In this document: one piece after another, positions 9,908-20,700 of the stretch
Position numbering within the stretch: position 1 is the first letter of the stretch
How the letters are laid out: every line of letters starts with the position of its first letter
Assembly: GCF_964355755.1 (NCBI RefSeq)
Contig: NC_092675.1
Location: 12,415,312-12,479,311, forward strand
DNA: 64,000 nt
Direction of reading: 5' to 3'
From: Antedon mediterranea
Lineage: Eukaryota > Echinodermata > Crinoidea > Comatulida > Antedonidae
The notes under the pieces: model-generated
Databases searched by the model: none
Seen by the model: only the letters and a program-made list of their open reading frames with translations
Told to the model about the DNA's origin: nothing
Position numbers and translations under genes: made by a program

Positions 9908-12421
9908 TCAGTTGAGTGCGTTTAAAAATTCTGTTCTACGTTTATATGAAAAAAATAAATATTTTCCAAGTTTAACAATAAGATCAGTATTTGTGGCAGA
10001 CATAAGATAAATATATTTTAATTTAGTTGGGTTGTTTGTATAAAAGGAAAACATATATTTTGTTCTAATATCTGAATAAAATGGACAAACTAAAGTGAAA
10101 TGATATTCATCTTCAATTGATTGTAAAGCACATAATTTGCATAATCTTTCATTTCTATTTATACAATTCCATCTTCCTTTTTCAATTTCTAATTCTAAAA
10201 TTCCTAGTCGTATCTTAGTCATAATTTGTCTATGTTTGTAATTTGTTACTTTTGTTAGATATTCTTCAATCCCAAACTTATATTTAACGTGCTTGTAATA
10301 TTGGAGCTTAGAGTGTAGCCTAGTATCTTCGTAGAATTTCTGTCGTTCAATGTCTGTAAGCCTTTGTTTAAAATTTGAAATAAAAGTATATATATTATTA
10401 ACCTGTTGTGAGTACCATATGTTACCAAATCCATTTATGCATAGTATTTGTTTTACGTCATTGGCCCAACATTGCTCATTTCTTTGAGCTTTTCTATATT
10501 GAAAATCATAACATTGTTTAATAAATTTGTCATTATCCATTTGGATTACTCTAAGCCAATAACGAATTATATTAATGATAATTTGAATTTGGATAGTGAA
10601 TCTTCCACATTCTCCTCTCACTGCAACACTTGGTGCAGAATTACCTATTCCTAGAATGTATTTACAGAATCTTAGATGAACTTTCTCTAATACTGATATA
10701 TCATTTAAACCCCATATTTCGCTACCATAAAGTAAGATTGGCATAATCTTAGCATCAAATATATGGTTCCATATATTAACTTGGAGGTTACCAAAACGTC
10801 TATGGGTCAATCCTTTTAATGTGAACAAAGCCTTATTAGCTTGTTGACAATTGTATTCTTTGGCTTTATTCCAATTACCATTTGAGTTGAAAACAACTCC
10901 TAAATATTTAAAGGATTTGACAATGTCAACTGTATTTCCATTGTAATTCCATTTTTCAAATTTGTTAAGATTACCACCATTCTTAAACACCATAATATTA
11001 CTCTTGTTAACATTGACAGTTACTTCCCATCTTGTACAATAGGTAGATAACTTGTTTAAATAATATTGTAGCCCATAAACGGTATCACCAAATAACATAA
11101 GGTCATCTGCATAGAGTAAATGATTAATTTTTAGATTTCCTATTTGGATTCTATGCTCGTCGCCTTCCTCATTTAATGTTTCACTCAAATCATTAATAAA
11201 AACATTAAATAAAAAAGACGAGAGTGGCGAACCCTGTTGTATACCTATTAGACATTTGAAAGAATTACTAATATTGCCGTCGACCTTAACATGTGCTGAT
11301 AACTTATTGTACATTGAATTAATAACGTTTAACATTTTTCCTTTTACTCCTGAATTTTTTAGTTTTATGTGAAGATATTGATGTCCTACAGAGTCAAAGG
11401 CTCGTTTAAAATCAATGAAAGCAACATATACTTTCCCACGTTTTTTTCCTAGGTATTTATTAATGATTGTGTTAAGAATAAATACATTATCCGATGTTCT
11501 GAACCCCTTTCTAAAACCGGCTTGTTCCTGATGTAGAATGTTATTATCTTCTGCCCAAAATTGTAATCTTTTATTGATAATATGTAAGAAAATTTTAGCA
11601 AAAACAGGAATAAGTGATATTCCTCTATAATTCTCTGGTTGTTCTTTGTCACCTTTTTTAAATATTGGGACAATAAGGCTGGTTGCCCATTGCTGTGGAA
11701 ACTGTCCTGTATTATAAATTATATTATATAATTTTGTTATTAGATTGATTACATTTTGAGATGAGTGTATAAAAAGTTCTGGTAATAATCCATCGATTCC
11801 AGGTGATTTACCTGTTTTTTGGGATTTAATGGCATGAATTACCTCATCTACTGTAATGTCATTATTTAGGTTAGGTTCGTTTTCATTTACAGCAGGTTCA
11901 TCATTAATGATACTTTCTACATTTTGATTATCTCTATTTTCATCAATATGAAATAAGGATTCGAAATGAGTGCGCCATGTATTAATACATATGTTACTTG
12001 GAAAATTTGGTTTTGTTTGTTTTAGTTTAATCCAGAATGATTTGGAGTTTTTTTCTCCTAATGATCTAATCAATTCTGTACGTGATCTTTTAATATAGCT
12101 GTATTTCTTATTTTTTATTAATGTTTTATATTCTTTTTTTATTTCCAGGTATGCATTAAGCAATGTTTGTGTACGATTGTGTCGGAATCTATTTAAATTT
12201 CTTCGAACTTTGTTTATAAGTGCAAGACATTGATTGTCATACCATGTGTCTTTAGCTTTAGTTGTTTTATTGTTGGAATTCCTATGGATAATTCCTTTAC
12301 ATGCATATTCATACAATCTACCTACAGTTGAAACCGCTTCATCAATTAGGTTATCATTAATCAAGTTAGTTATTTCATTTTTAAGTTCATCGATTTTATT
12401 ATGCTGTATAATATATAGATA
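9908..12421 (-). CDS. LINE-A ORF2 fragment: reverse transcriptase with C-terminal Cys/His motif (5' partial)
   Basis: This is the polymerase half of a LINE ORF2, which would copy element RNA into chromosomal DNA. The frame is open from the satellite junction to a TGA at 9908-9910. No ATG marks a true start: a TTG at 12362-12364 could be taken as a bacterial start, but the frame simply continues upstream to the truncation. Numbering from that TTG: GKSPGIDG near 185-192, PENYRGISLIP near 243-253, QAGFRKG 281-287, catalytic aspartates in FIDFKRAFD (D318), GIQQGSPLS 374-382, YADD 418-421 with the second and third catalytic aspartates, and FKYLG 485-489. At the C-terminus a C-x2-C-x9-H-x4-C motif uses C742, C745, H755 and C760. 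The endonuclease domain is missing. No frameshift or internal stop is seen. By eye roughly half the residues in the polymerase core match LINE-B. The protein could not mobilise itself without the endonuclease. Confidence 0.92.
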   Translation of the reverse strand, partial: YLYIIQHNKIDELKNEITNLINDNLIDEAVSTVGRLYEYACKGIIHRNSNNKTTKAKDTWYDNQCLALINKVRRNLNRFRHNRTQTLLNAYLEIKKEYKTLIKNKKYSYIKRSRTELIRSLGEKNSKSFWIKLKQTKPNFPSNICINTWRTHFESLFHIDENRDNQNVESIINDEPAVNENEPNLNNDITVDEVIHAIKSQKTGKSPGIDGLLPELFIHSSQNVINLITKLYNIIYNTGQFPQQWATSLIVPIFKKGDKEQPENYRGISLIPVFAKIFLHIINKRLQFWAEDNNILHQEQAGFRKGFRTSDNVFILNTIINKYLGKKRGKVYVAFIDFKRAFDSVGHQYLHIKLKNSGVKGKMLNVINSMYNKLSAHVKVDGNISNSFKCLIGIQQGSPLSSFLFNVFINDLSETLNEEGDEHRIQIGNLKINHLLYADDLMLFGDTVYGLQYYLNKLSTYCTRWEVTVNVNKSNIMVFKNGGNLNKFEKWNYNGNTVDIVKSFKYLGVVFNSNGNWNKAKEYNCQQANKALFTLKGLTHRRFGNLQVNIWNHIFDAKIMPILLYGSEIWGLNDISVLEKVHLRFCKYILGIGNSAPSVAVRGECGRFTIQIQIIINIIRYWLRVIQMDNDKFIKQCYDFQYRKAQRNEQCWANDVKQILCINGFGNIWYSQQVNNIYTFISNFKQRLTDIERQKFYEDTRLHSKLQYYKHVKYKFGIEEYLTKVTNYKHRQIMTKIRLGILELEIEKGRWNCINRNERLCKLCALQSIEDEYHFTLVCPFYSDIRTKYMFSFYTNNPTKLKYIYLMSATNTDLIVKLGKYLFFSYKRRTEFLNALN

Positions 12422-12422
12422 T

Positions 12423-12431
12423 AGATATATC
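12423..12431. repeat. Target-site duplication of LINE-A, right copy
   Basis: AGATATATC matches 9805-9813 exactly and is followed directly by CAGCGAGAG of the satellite, as in the empty-site paralogue near 8760. Confidence 0.75.
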
Positions 12432-14140
12432 AGCGAGAGAGAGATAGATCAGCGAGAGAGAGATAGATCAGCGAGAGAGAGATAGATCAGCGAGAGAGAG
12501 AGAGATAGATAAGCGAGAGAGAGATAGATCAGCGAACGAGAGAGATAGATAGATCAGCGAGAGAGAGATAGATAGATCAGCGAGAGAGAGATAGATAGAT
12601 CAGCGAGAGAGAGATAGATAGATCAGCGAGAGAGAAATTGATAGATCAGCGAGAGAGATAGATCAGCGAGAGAGAGATAGATAGATCAGCGAGAGAGAGA
12701 TAGATAGATCAGCGAGAGAGAGATAGATCAGCGAGAAAAAGATAGATAGATCAGCGAGAGAGAGATAGATAGATCAGCGAGAGAGAGATAGATAGATCAG
12801 CGAGAGAGAGATAGATCAGCGAGAGAGAGATAGATAGATCAGCGAGAGAGAGATAGATCAGCGAAAGAGAGATAGATCAGCGAGAGGGAGATAGATCAGC
12901 GAGAAAGAGATAGATCAGCCAGAGAGAGATAGATCAGCCAGAGAGAGAAAGATCAGCGAGAGAGATAGATAGATCAGCGAGAGAGAGATAGATAGATCAG
13001 CGAGAAAGAGACAGATCAACGAGAGGGAGATATATCAGCGAGAGAGAGATAGATCAGCGAGAGAGAGATAGATCAGCGAGAGAGAGATAGATCAGCGAGA
13101 GAGAGAGAGATAGATAAGCGAGAGAAAGATAGACCAGCGAGAGAGAGATAGATCAGCAAGAGAGAGGTAGATTAACGAGAGAGAGAGATAGATAGATCAG
13201 CGAAAGAGAGAGATAGATCGGCGAGAGAGAGATAGATCAGCGAGAGAGAGATAGATCAGCGAGAGAGAGATAGATCAGCGAGACAGAGATAGATCAGCGA
13301 GGGAGAGATAGATCAGCGAGCGAGAGATAGATCAGCGAGAGAGAGAAAGATCAGCGAGAGAGATAGATCAGCGGGAGAGAAATAGATCAGCGAGAGAGAT
13401 ATAGATCAGCGAGAGAGAGAGATCAGCGAGAGAGAGATAGATCAGCGAGAGAGAGATAGATCAGCGAGAGATATAGATCAGCGAGAGAGAGAGAGATAGA
13501 TCAGCAAGAGAGAGAGATAGATCAGCAAGAGAGAGATAGATCACCCAGAGAGAGATAGATCAGCGAGAGAGAGAAAGATCAGAGAGAGAGATAGATCAGC
13601 GAGAGAGAGATAGATCAGCAAGAGAGAGATAGATCAGCCAGAGAGAGAAAGATCAGCGAGAGAGAGAAAGATCAGAGAGAGAGAGATAGATCAGCGAGAG
13701 AGAGATAGATCAGCGAGAGAGAGATAGGTCAGCGAGAGAGAGATAGATCAGCGAGAGATAGATAGATCAGCGAGAGAGAGAGAGATAGATCAGAGAGAGA
13801 GATAGATCAGCGAGAGAGATAGATCATCGAGAGAGAGATAGATCAGCGAGAGAGAGATATATCAGCGAGAGAGAGATAGATCAACGAGAGAGAGATAGAT
13901 CAGCGAGAGACAGATAGATCAGCGACAGACAGATAGATCAGCGAGAGAAAGATAGATCAGCGAGAGACAGATAGATCAGCAAGAGACAGATAGATCAGCG
14001 AGAGAGAGATAGGTCAGCGAGAGAGAGATAGATAGATCAGCGAGAGAGAGATAGATCAGCGAGAGAGAGATAGATAGATCAGCGAGAGAGAGATAGATCA
14101 GCGAGAGAGAGATAGATAGATCAGCGAGAGGGAGATAGAT

Positions 14141-14740
14141 CAGCGCGAAAAATATAGATAGATCAGCAAGAGAGAGATAGATAGATCAGCGAGAGAGATA
14201 GATAGATCAGCGAGAGAGAGATAGATCAGCGAGAGAGAGATAGACAGATCAGCGAGAGAGATAGATAAGCGAGAGAGATAGATAGATCAGCGAGAGAGAG
14301 ATAGATCAGCGAGAGAGAGATAGATCAGCGAGAGGGAGATAGATAGATCAGCGAGAGATAGATAGATAGATCAGCGAGAGAGAGATAGATAGATCAGCGA
14401 ACGAGAGATAGATCAGCGAGAGAGATATAGATAGATCAGCGAGAGAGAGAGATAGATAGATCAGTGAGAGAGAGATAGATAGATCAGCGAGAGAGAGATA
14501 GATAGATCAGCGAGAGAGAAATTGATAGATCAGCGAGAGAGAGATAGATCAGCGAGAGAGAGATAGATAGATCAGCGAGAGAGAGATAGATCAGCGAGAG
14601 AGAGATAGATCAGCGAGAGTGAGATAGATCAGCGAGAGAGAGATAGATCAGCGAGAGAGAGATAGATAGATCAGCGAGAGAGAGATAGATCAGCGAGAGA
14701 GAGATAGATAGATCAGCGAGAGGGAGATAGATCAGCGCGA
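14141..14740. repeat. 592-bp tandem duplication inside the satellite
   Basis: The rare CAGCGCGAAAAATATAG unit occurs at 14141 and again at 14733, followed both times by the same series of variant units (AGCAAG, GATAGACAG, GATAAGCG, GAACGAG, GAAATTGATAG). A third copy at 19241 belongs to the larger 4.5-kb duplication. Confidence 0.75.
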
Positions 14741-17700
14741 AAAATATAGATAGATCAGCAAGAGAGAGATAGATAGATCAGCGAGAGAGATAGATAGATC
14801 AGCGAGAGAGAGATAGATCAGCGAGAGAGAGATAGACAGATCAGCGAGAGAGATAGATAAGCGAGAGAGATAGATAGATCAGCGAGAGAGAGATAGATCA
14901 GCGAGAGAGAGATAGATCAGCGAGAGGGAGATAGATAGATCAGCGAGAGATAGATAGATAGATCAGCGAGAGAGAGATAGATAGATCAGCGAACGAGAGA
15001 TAGATCAGCGAGAGAGATATAGATAGATCAGCGAGAGAGAGAGATAGATAGATCAGTGAGAGAGAGATAGATAGATCAGCGAGAGAGAGATAGATAGATC
15101 AGCGAGAGAGAAATTGATAGATCAGCGAGAGAGAGATAGATCAGCGAGAGAGAGATAGATAGATCAGCGAGAGAGAGATAGATAGATCAGCGAGAGAGAG
15201 ATAGATAGATCAGCGAGAGAGAGATAGATCAGCGAAAGAGAGAGAGATAGATCAGAGAGATAGAGAGATAGATCAGCGAGAGAGAGAGATAGATCAGCCA
15301 GAGAGAGATAGATCAGCGAGAGAGAGAAAGATCAGAGAGAGAGAGAGAGAGAGATAGATCAGCGAGAGATAGATAAGCGAGAGAGAAATAGATCAGCGAG
15401 AGAGAGATAGATCAGCCAGAGAGAGATAGATCACCGAGAGAGCGAAAGATCAGCGAGAGTGAGATAGATCAGCGAGAGAGAGATAGATCAGCGAGAGCGA
15501 GAGAGATAAATCAGGGAGAGAGAGATAGATCAGCGAGAGAGAGATGGATAGATCAGCGAGAGAGAGATAGATCAGCGAGAGAGAGATAGATCAGCGAGAG
15601 TGAGATAGATCAGCGAGAGAGAGATAGATCAGCGAGAGCGAGAGAGATAAATCAGGGAGAGAGAGATAGATCAGCGAGAGAGAGATGGATAGATCAGCGA
15701 GAGAGAGATAGATAGATCAGCGAGAGAGAGAGATAGATCAGCGAGAGAGAGATATATAAATCAGCGACAGAGAGATAGATCAGCGAGAAAGAGATAGATA
15801 GATCAGCGAGAGAGAGATAGATAGATCAGCGAGAGAGAGATAGATAGATCAGCGAGAGAGAGATAGATCAGCGAGAGAGAGAGATAGATCAGCGAGAGAG
15901 AGATAGATCAGCGAGAGAGAGATAGATCAGCGAGAGTGATATAGATCAGCGAGAGAGAGATAGATCAGCGAGAGCGAGAGAGATAAATCAGGGAGAGAGA
16001 GATAGATCAGCGAGAGAGAGATGGATAGATCAGCAAGAGAGAGATAGATAGATCAGCGAGAGAGAGATAGATCAGCGAGAGAGAGATAGATAAATCAGCG
16101 AGAGAGAGATAGATTAGCGAGAAAAAGATAGATAGATCAGCGAGAGAGAGATAGATAGATCAGCGAGAGAGAGATAGATCAGCGAGAAAGAGATAGATAC
16201 ATCAGCGAGAGAGAGATAGATACATCAGCGAGAGAGAGATAGATACATCAGCGAGAGAGAGATAGATACATCAGCGAGAGAGAGATAGATCAGCGAGAGA
16301 GAGATAGATAGATCAGAGAGAGAGAGAGATAGATAGATCAGCGAGAGAGAGATAGATAGATCAGCGAGAGAGAGATAGATCAGCAAGAGAGAGATAGATA
16401 GATCAGCGAGAGGGAGAGATAGATCAGCGAGAGAGAGATAGATCAGCGAGAGAGAGATAGATCAGCGAGAGAGAGATAGATCAGAGAGAGAGAGAGATAG
16501 ATCAGCGAGAGAGAGAGATAGACCAGTGAGAGAGAGATAGATCAGCGAGAGAGAGGTAGATTAGCGAGAGAGAGACAGATCAGCGAGAGAGAGAGATAGA
16601 TCGAGGAGAGAGAGAGATGGATAGATCAGCGAGAGAGAGATAGATAGATCAGCGAGAGAGAGATAGATAGATCAGAGAGAGAGAGATAGATAGATCAGCG
16701 AGAGAGAAATTGATAGATCAGCGAGAGAGAGGTAGATCAGCGAAAGAGAGATAGATAGATCAGCGAGAGAGAGATAGATAGATCAGCGAGAGAGAGATAG
16801 ATCAGCGAGAGAGAGAGAGAGAGAGAGATAGATCAGCGAGAGAGAGAGATAGATCAGAGAGAGAGAGAGATAGACCAGCCAGAAAGAGATAGATCAGCGA
16901 GAGAGAGAAAGATCAGAGAGAGAGATAGATCAGCGAGAGAGAAATAGATCAGCGAGAGAGAGATAGATCAGCCAGAGAGAGATAGATCACCGAGAGAGCG
17001 AAAGATCAGCGAGAGAGAGATAGATAGATCAGCGAGAGAGAGATAGATAGATCAGCGAGAGAGAGATAGATCAGTGAGAGAGAGAGATAGATCAGCGAGA
17101 GAGAGATAGATCAGCGAGAGAGAGATAGATCAGCGAGAGAGAGATAGATCAGCGAGAGCGAGAGAGATAGATCAGCGAGAGAGAGATAGATCAGCGAGAG
17201 AGAGAGATAGATCAGCAAGAGAGAGATAGATCAGCGAGAGAGAGATAGATCAGCGAGAGAGAGAGAGATAGATCAGCGAGAGAGAGATAGATCAGCGAGA
17301 GAGAGATAGATCAGCGAGAGTGAGATAGATCAGCGAGAGAGATAGATCAGCGAGAGCGAGAGAGATAAATCAGCGAGAGAGAGATAGATCAGCGAGAGAG
17401 AGATAGATCAGCGAGAGAGAGATAGATAGATCAGCGAGAGAGAGATAGATCAGCGAGGGAGAGATAGATAGATCAGCGAGAGAGAGATAGATCAGCGAGA
17501 AAGAGATAGATAGATCAGCGAGAGAGATATATCAGCGAGAGTGAGATAGATAGATCAGCGAGAGAAAGATAGATAGATCAGCGAGAGAGAGAGAAAGATA
17601 GATAAGCGAGAGAGAGATAGATCAGTGAGAGAGAGATAGATAAATTAGCGAGAGAGAGATAGATAGATCAGCGAGAGAGAGATAGATAGATCAGCGAGAG

Positions 17701-20700
17701 GGAGATAGATCAGCGAGAAAGAGATAGATCAGCCAGAGAGAGATAGATCAGCCAGAGAGAGAAAGATCAGCGAGAGAGAGATAGATAGATCAGCGAGAGA
17801 GAGATAGATAGATCAGCGAGAGAGAGACAGATCAACGAGAGAGAGAAAGATCAGCGAGAGAGAGATAGATCAGCGAGAGAGAGATAGATCAACGAGAGAG
17901 AGAGATAGATAGATCAGCGAGAGAGAGATATATCAGCGAGAGAGAGATAGATCAGTGAGAGAGAGATAGATCAGCGAGAGAGAGATAGATCAGCGAGAGA
18001 GAGAGAGAGATAGATAAGCGAGAGAGAGATAGACCAGCAAGAGAGAGATAGATCAGCGAGAGAGAGGTAGATTAGCGAGAGAGAGAGATAGATCAGCGAG
18101 AGAGAGAGATAGATCGGCGAGAGAGAGATAGATCAGCGAGAGAGAGATAGATCAGCGAGAGAGAGATAGATCAGCAAGACAGAGATAGATCAGCGAGGGA
18201 GAGATAGATCAGCGAGCGAGAGATAGATCAGCGAGAAAGAGATAGATCAGCGAGACAGATAGATCGGCGAGAGAGAAATAGATCAGCGAGAGAGAGATAG
18301 ATCAGCGAGAGAGAGAGATCAGCTAGAGAGAGATAGATCAGCGAGAGAGAGATAGATCAGCGAGAGAGAGATAGATCAGCGAGAGAGAGAGAGAGAGATA
18401 GATCAGCGAGAGAGAGAGATAGATCAGCAAGAGAGAGATAGATCACCCAGAGAGAGATAGATCAGCGAGAGAGAGTAAGATCAGAGAGAGAGATAGATCA
18501 GCGAGAGAGAGATAGATCAGCAAGAGAGAGATAGATCAGCCAGAGAGAGAAAGATCAGCGAGAGAGAGAAAGATCAGAGAGAGAGAGATAGATCAGCGAG
18601 AGAGAGATAGATCGGCGAGAGAGAGATAGGTCAGCGAGAGAGAGATAGATCAGCGAGAGATAGATAGATCAGCGAGAGAGAGAGAGAGATAGATCAGAGA
18701 GAGAGATAGATCAGCGAGAGAGAGATAGATCATCGAGAGAGAGATAGATCAGCGAGAGAGAGATAGATCAACGAGAGAGAGATAGATCAGCGAGAGACAG
18801 ATAGATCAGCGAGAGAGAGAGAGAGAGATAGATAAGCGAGAGAGAGATATACCAGCGAGAGAGAGATAGATCAGCGAGAGAGAGGTAGATTAGCGAGAGA
18901 GAGAGATAGATCAGCGAGAGAGAGAGATAGATCGGCGAGAGAGAGATAGATCAGCGAGAGAGAGATAGATCAGCGAGAGAGATAGATCAGCGAGACAGAG
19001 ATAGATCAGCGAGGGAGAGATAGATCAGCGAGCGAGAGATAGATCAGCGAGAAAGAGATAGATCAGCGAGACAGATAGATCGGCGAGAGAGAAATAGATC
19101 AGCGAGAGAGAGATAGATCAGCGAGAGTGAGATAGATCAGCGAGAGAGAGATAGATCAGCGAGAGAGAGATAGATAGATCAGCGAGAGAGAGATAGATCA
19201 GCGAGAGAGAGATAGATAGATCAGCGAGAGGGAGATAGATCAGCGCGAAAAATATAGATAGATCAGCAAGAGAGAGATAGATAGATCAGCGAGAGAGATA
19301 GATAGATCAGCGAGAGAGAGATAGATCAGCGAGAGAGAGATAGACAGATCAGCGAGAGAGATAGATAAGCGAGAGAGATAGATAGATCAGCGAGAGAGAG
19401 ATAGATCAGCGAGAGAGAGATAGATCAGCGAGAGGGAGATAGATAGATCAGCGAGAGATAGATAGATAGATCAGCGAGAGAGAGATAGATAGATCAGCGA
19501 ACGAGAGATAGATCAGCGAGAGAGATATAGATAGATCAGCGAGAGAGAGAGATAGATAGATCAGTGAGAGAGAGATAGATAGATCAGCGAGAGAGAGATA
19601 GATAGATCAGCGAGAGAGAAATTGATAGATCAGCGAGAGAGAGATAGATCAGCGAGAGAGAGATAGATAGATCAGCGAGAGAGAGATAGATAGATCAGCG
19701 AGAGAGAGATAGATAGATCAGCGAGAGAGAGATAGATCAGCGAAAGAGAGAGAGATAGATCAGAGAGATAGAGAGATAGATCAGCGAGAGAGAGAGATAG
19801 ATCAGCCAGAGAGAGATAGATCAGCGAGAGAGAGAAAGATCAGAGAGAGAGAGAGAGAGAGATAGATCAGCGAGAGATAGATAAGCGAGAGAGAAATAGA
19901 TCAGCGAGAGAGAGATAGATCAGCCAGAGAGAGATAGATCACCGAGAGAGCGAAAGATCAGCGAGAGTGAGATAGATCAGCGAGAGAGAGATAGATCAGC
20001 GAGAGCGAGAGAGATAAATCAGGGAGAGAGAGATAGATCAGCGAGAGAGAGATGGATAGATCAGCGAGAGAGAGATAGATCAGCGAGAGAGAGATAGATC
20101 AGCGAGAGTGAGATAGATCAGCGAGAGAGAGATAGATCAGCGAGAGCGAGAGAGATAAATCAGGGAGAGAGAGATAGATCAGCGAGAGAGAGATGGATAG
20201 ATCAGCGAGAGAGAGATAGATAGATCAGCGAGAGAGAGAGATAGATCAGCGAGAGAGAGATATATAAATCAGCGACAGAGAGATAGATCAGCGAGAAAGA
20301 GATAGATAGATCAGCGAGAGAGAGATAGATAGATCAGCGAGAGAGAGATAGATAGATCAGCGAGAGAGAGATAGATCAGCGAGAGAGAGAGATAGATCAG
20401 CGAGAGAGAGATAGATCAGCGAGAGAGAGATAGATCAGCGAGAGTGATATAGATCAGCGAGAGAGAGATAGATCAGCGAGAGCGAGAGAGATAAATCAGG
20501 GAGAGAGAGATAGATCAGCGAGAGAGAGATGGATAGATCAGCAAGAGAGAGATAGATAGATCAGCGAGAGAGAGATAGATCAGCGAGAGAGAGATAGATA
20601 AATCAGCGAGAGAGAGATAGATTAGCGAGAAAAAGATAGATAGATCAGCGAGAGAGAGATAGATAGATCAGCGAGAGAGAGATAGATCAGCGAGAAAGAG

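Larger units (their letters stand above)
9814..12422 (-). mobile_element. LINE-A: 5'-truncated non-LTR retrotransposon
   Basis: A 2.6-kb insertion interrupts the GATA/GA satellite. Read on the minus strand, it starts abruptly within a coding region just upstream of the reverse-transcriptase domain. It continues through the reverse-transcriptase domain and a C-terminal cysteine/histidine motif to a stop at 9908-9910. After a short 3' UTR it ends in a GAAA tandem tail next to the satellite. No endonuclease domain remains, so 5' truncation is inferred, as is usual for LINEs. A 9-bp direct repeat flanks it. The reading frame is open throughout, which suggests a recent insertion. It is the same family as the element at 57476-60537. 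I place it among APE-type LINEs of the I/Jockey/CR1 assemblage but cannot name the clade safely. Confidence 0.92.

Noticed and set aside
10448-10654. Plus-strand open frame opposite the LINE-A coding region
   Set aside because: It is antisense to a clear reverse-transcriptase gene and has no recognisable features; a shadow frame.
11449-11673. Second minus-strand frame inside LINE-A
   Set aside because: It overlaps the polymerase core in another frame and lacks any motif.
12362-12364. TTG as the start of the LINE-A protein
   Set aside because: The frame stays open upstream into the junction, and the element is 5'-truncated, so this is just an internal leucine codon in a eukaryotic element.
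12234-12485. Plus-strand frame across the LINE-A 5' junction
   Set aside because: Its end is satellite translation (repeated Arg/Glu/Asp) and its start is antisense to the LINE ORF; not a gene.
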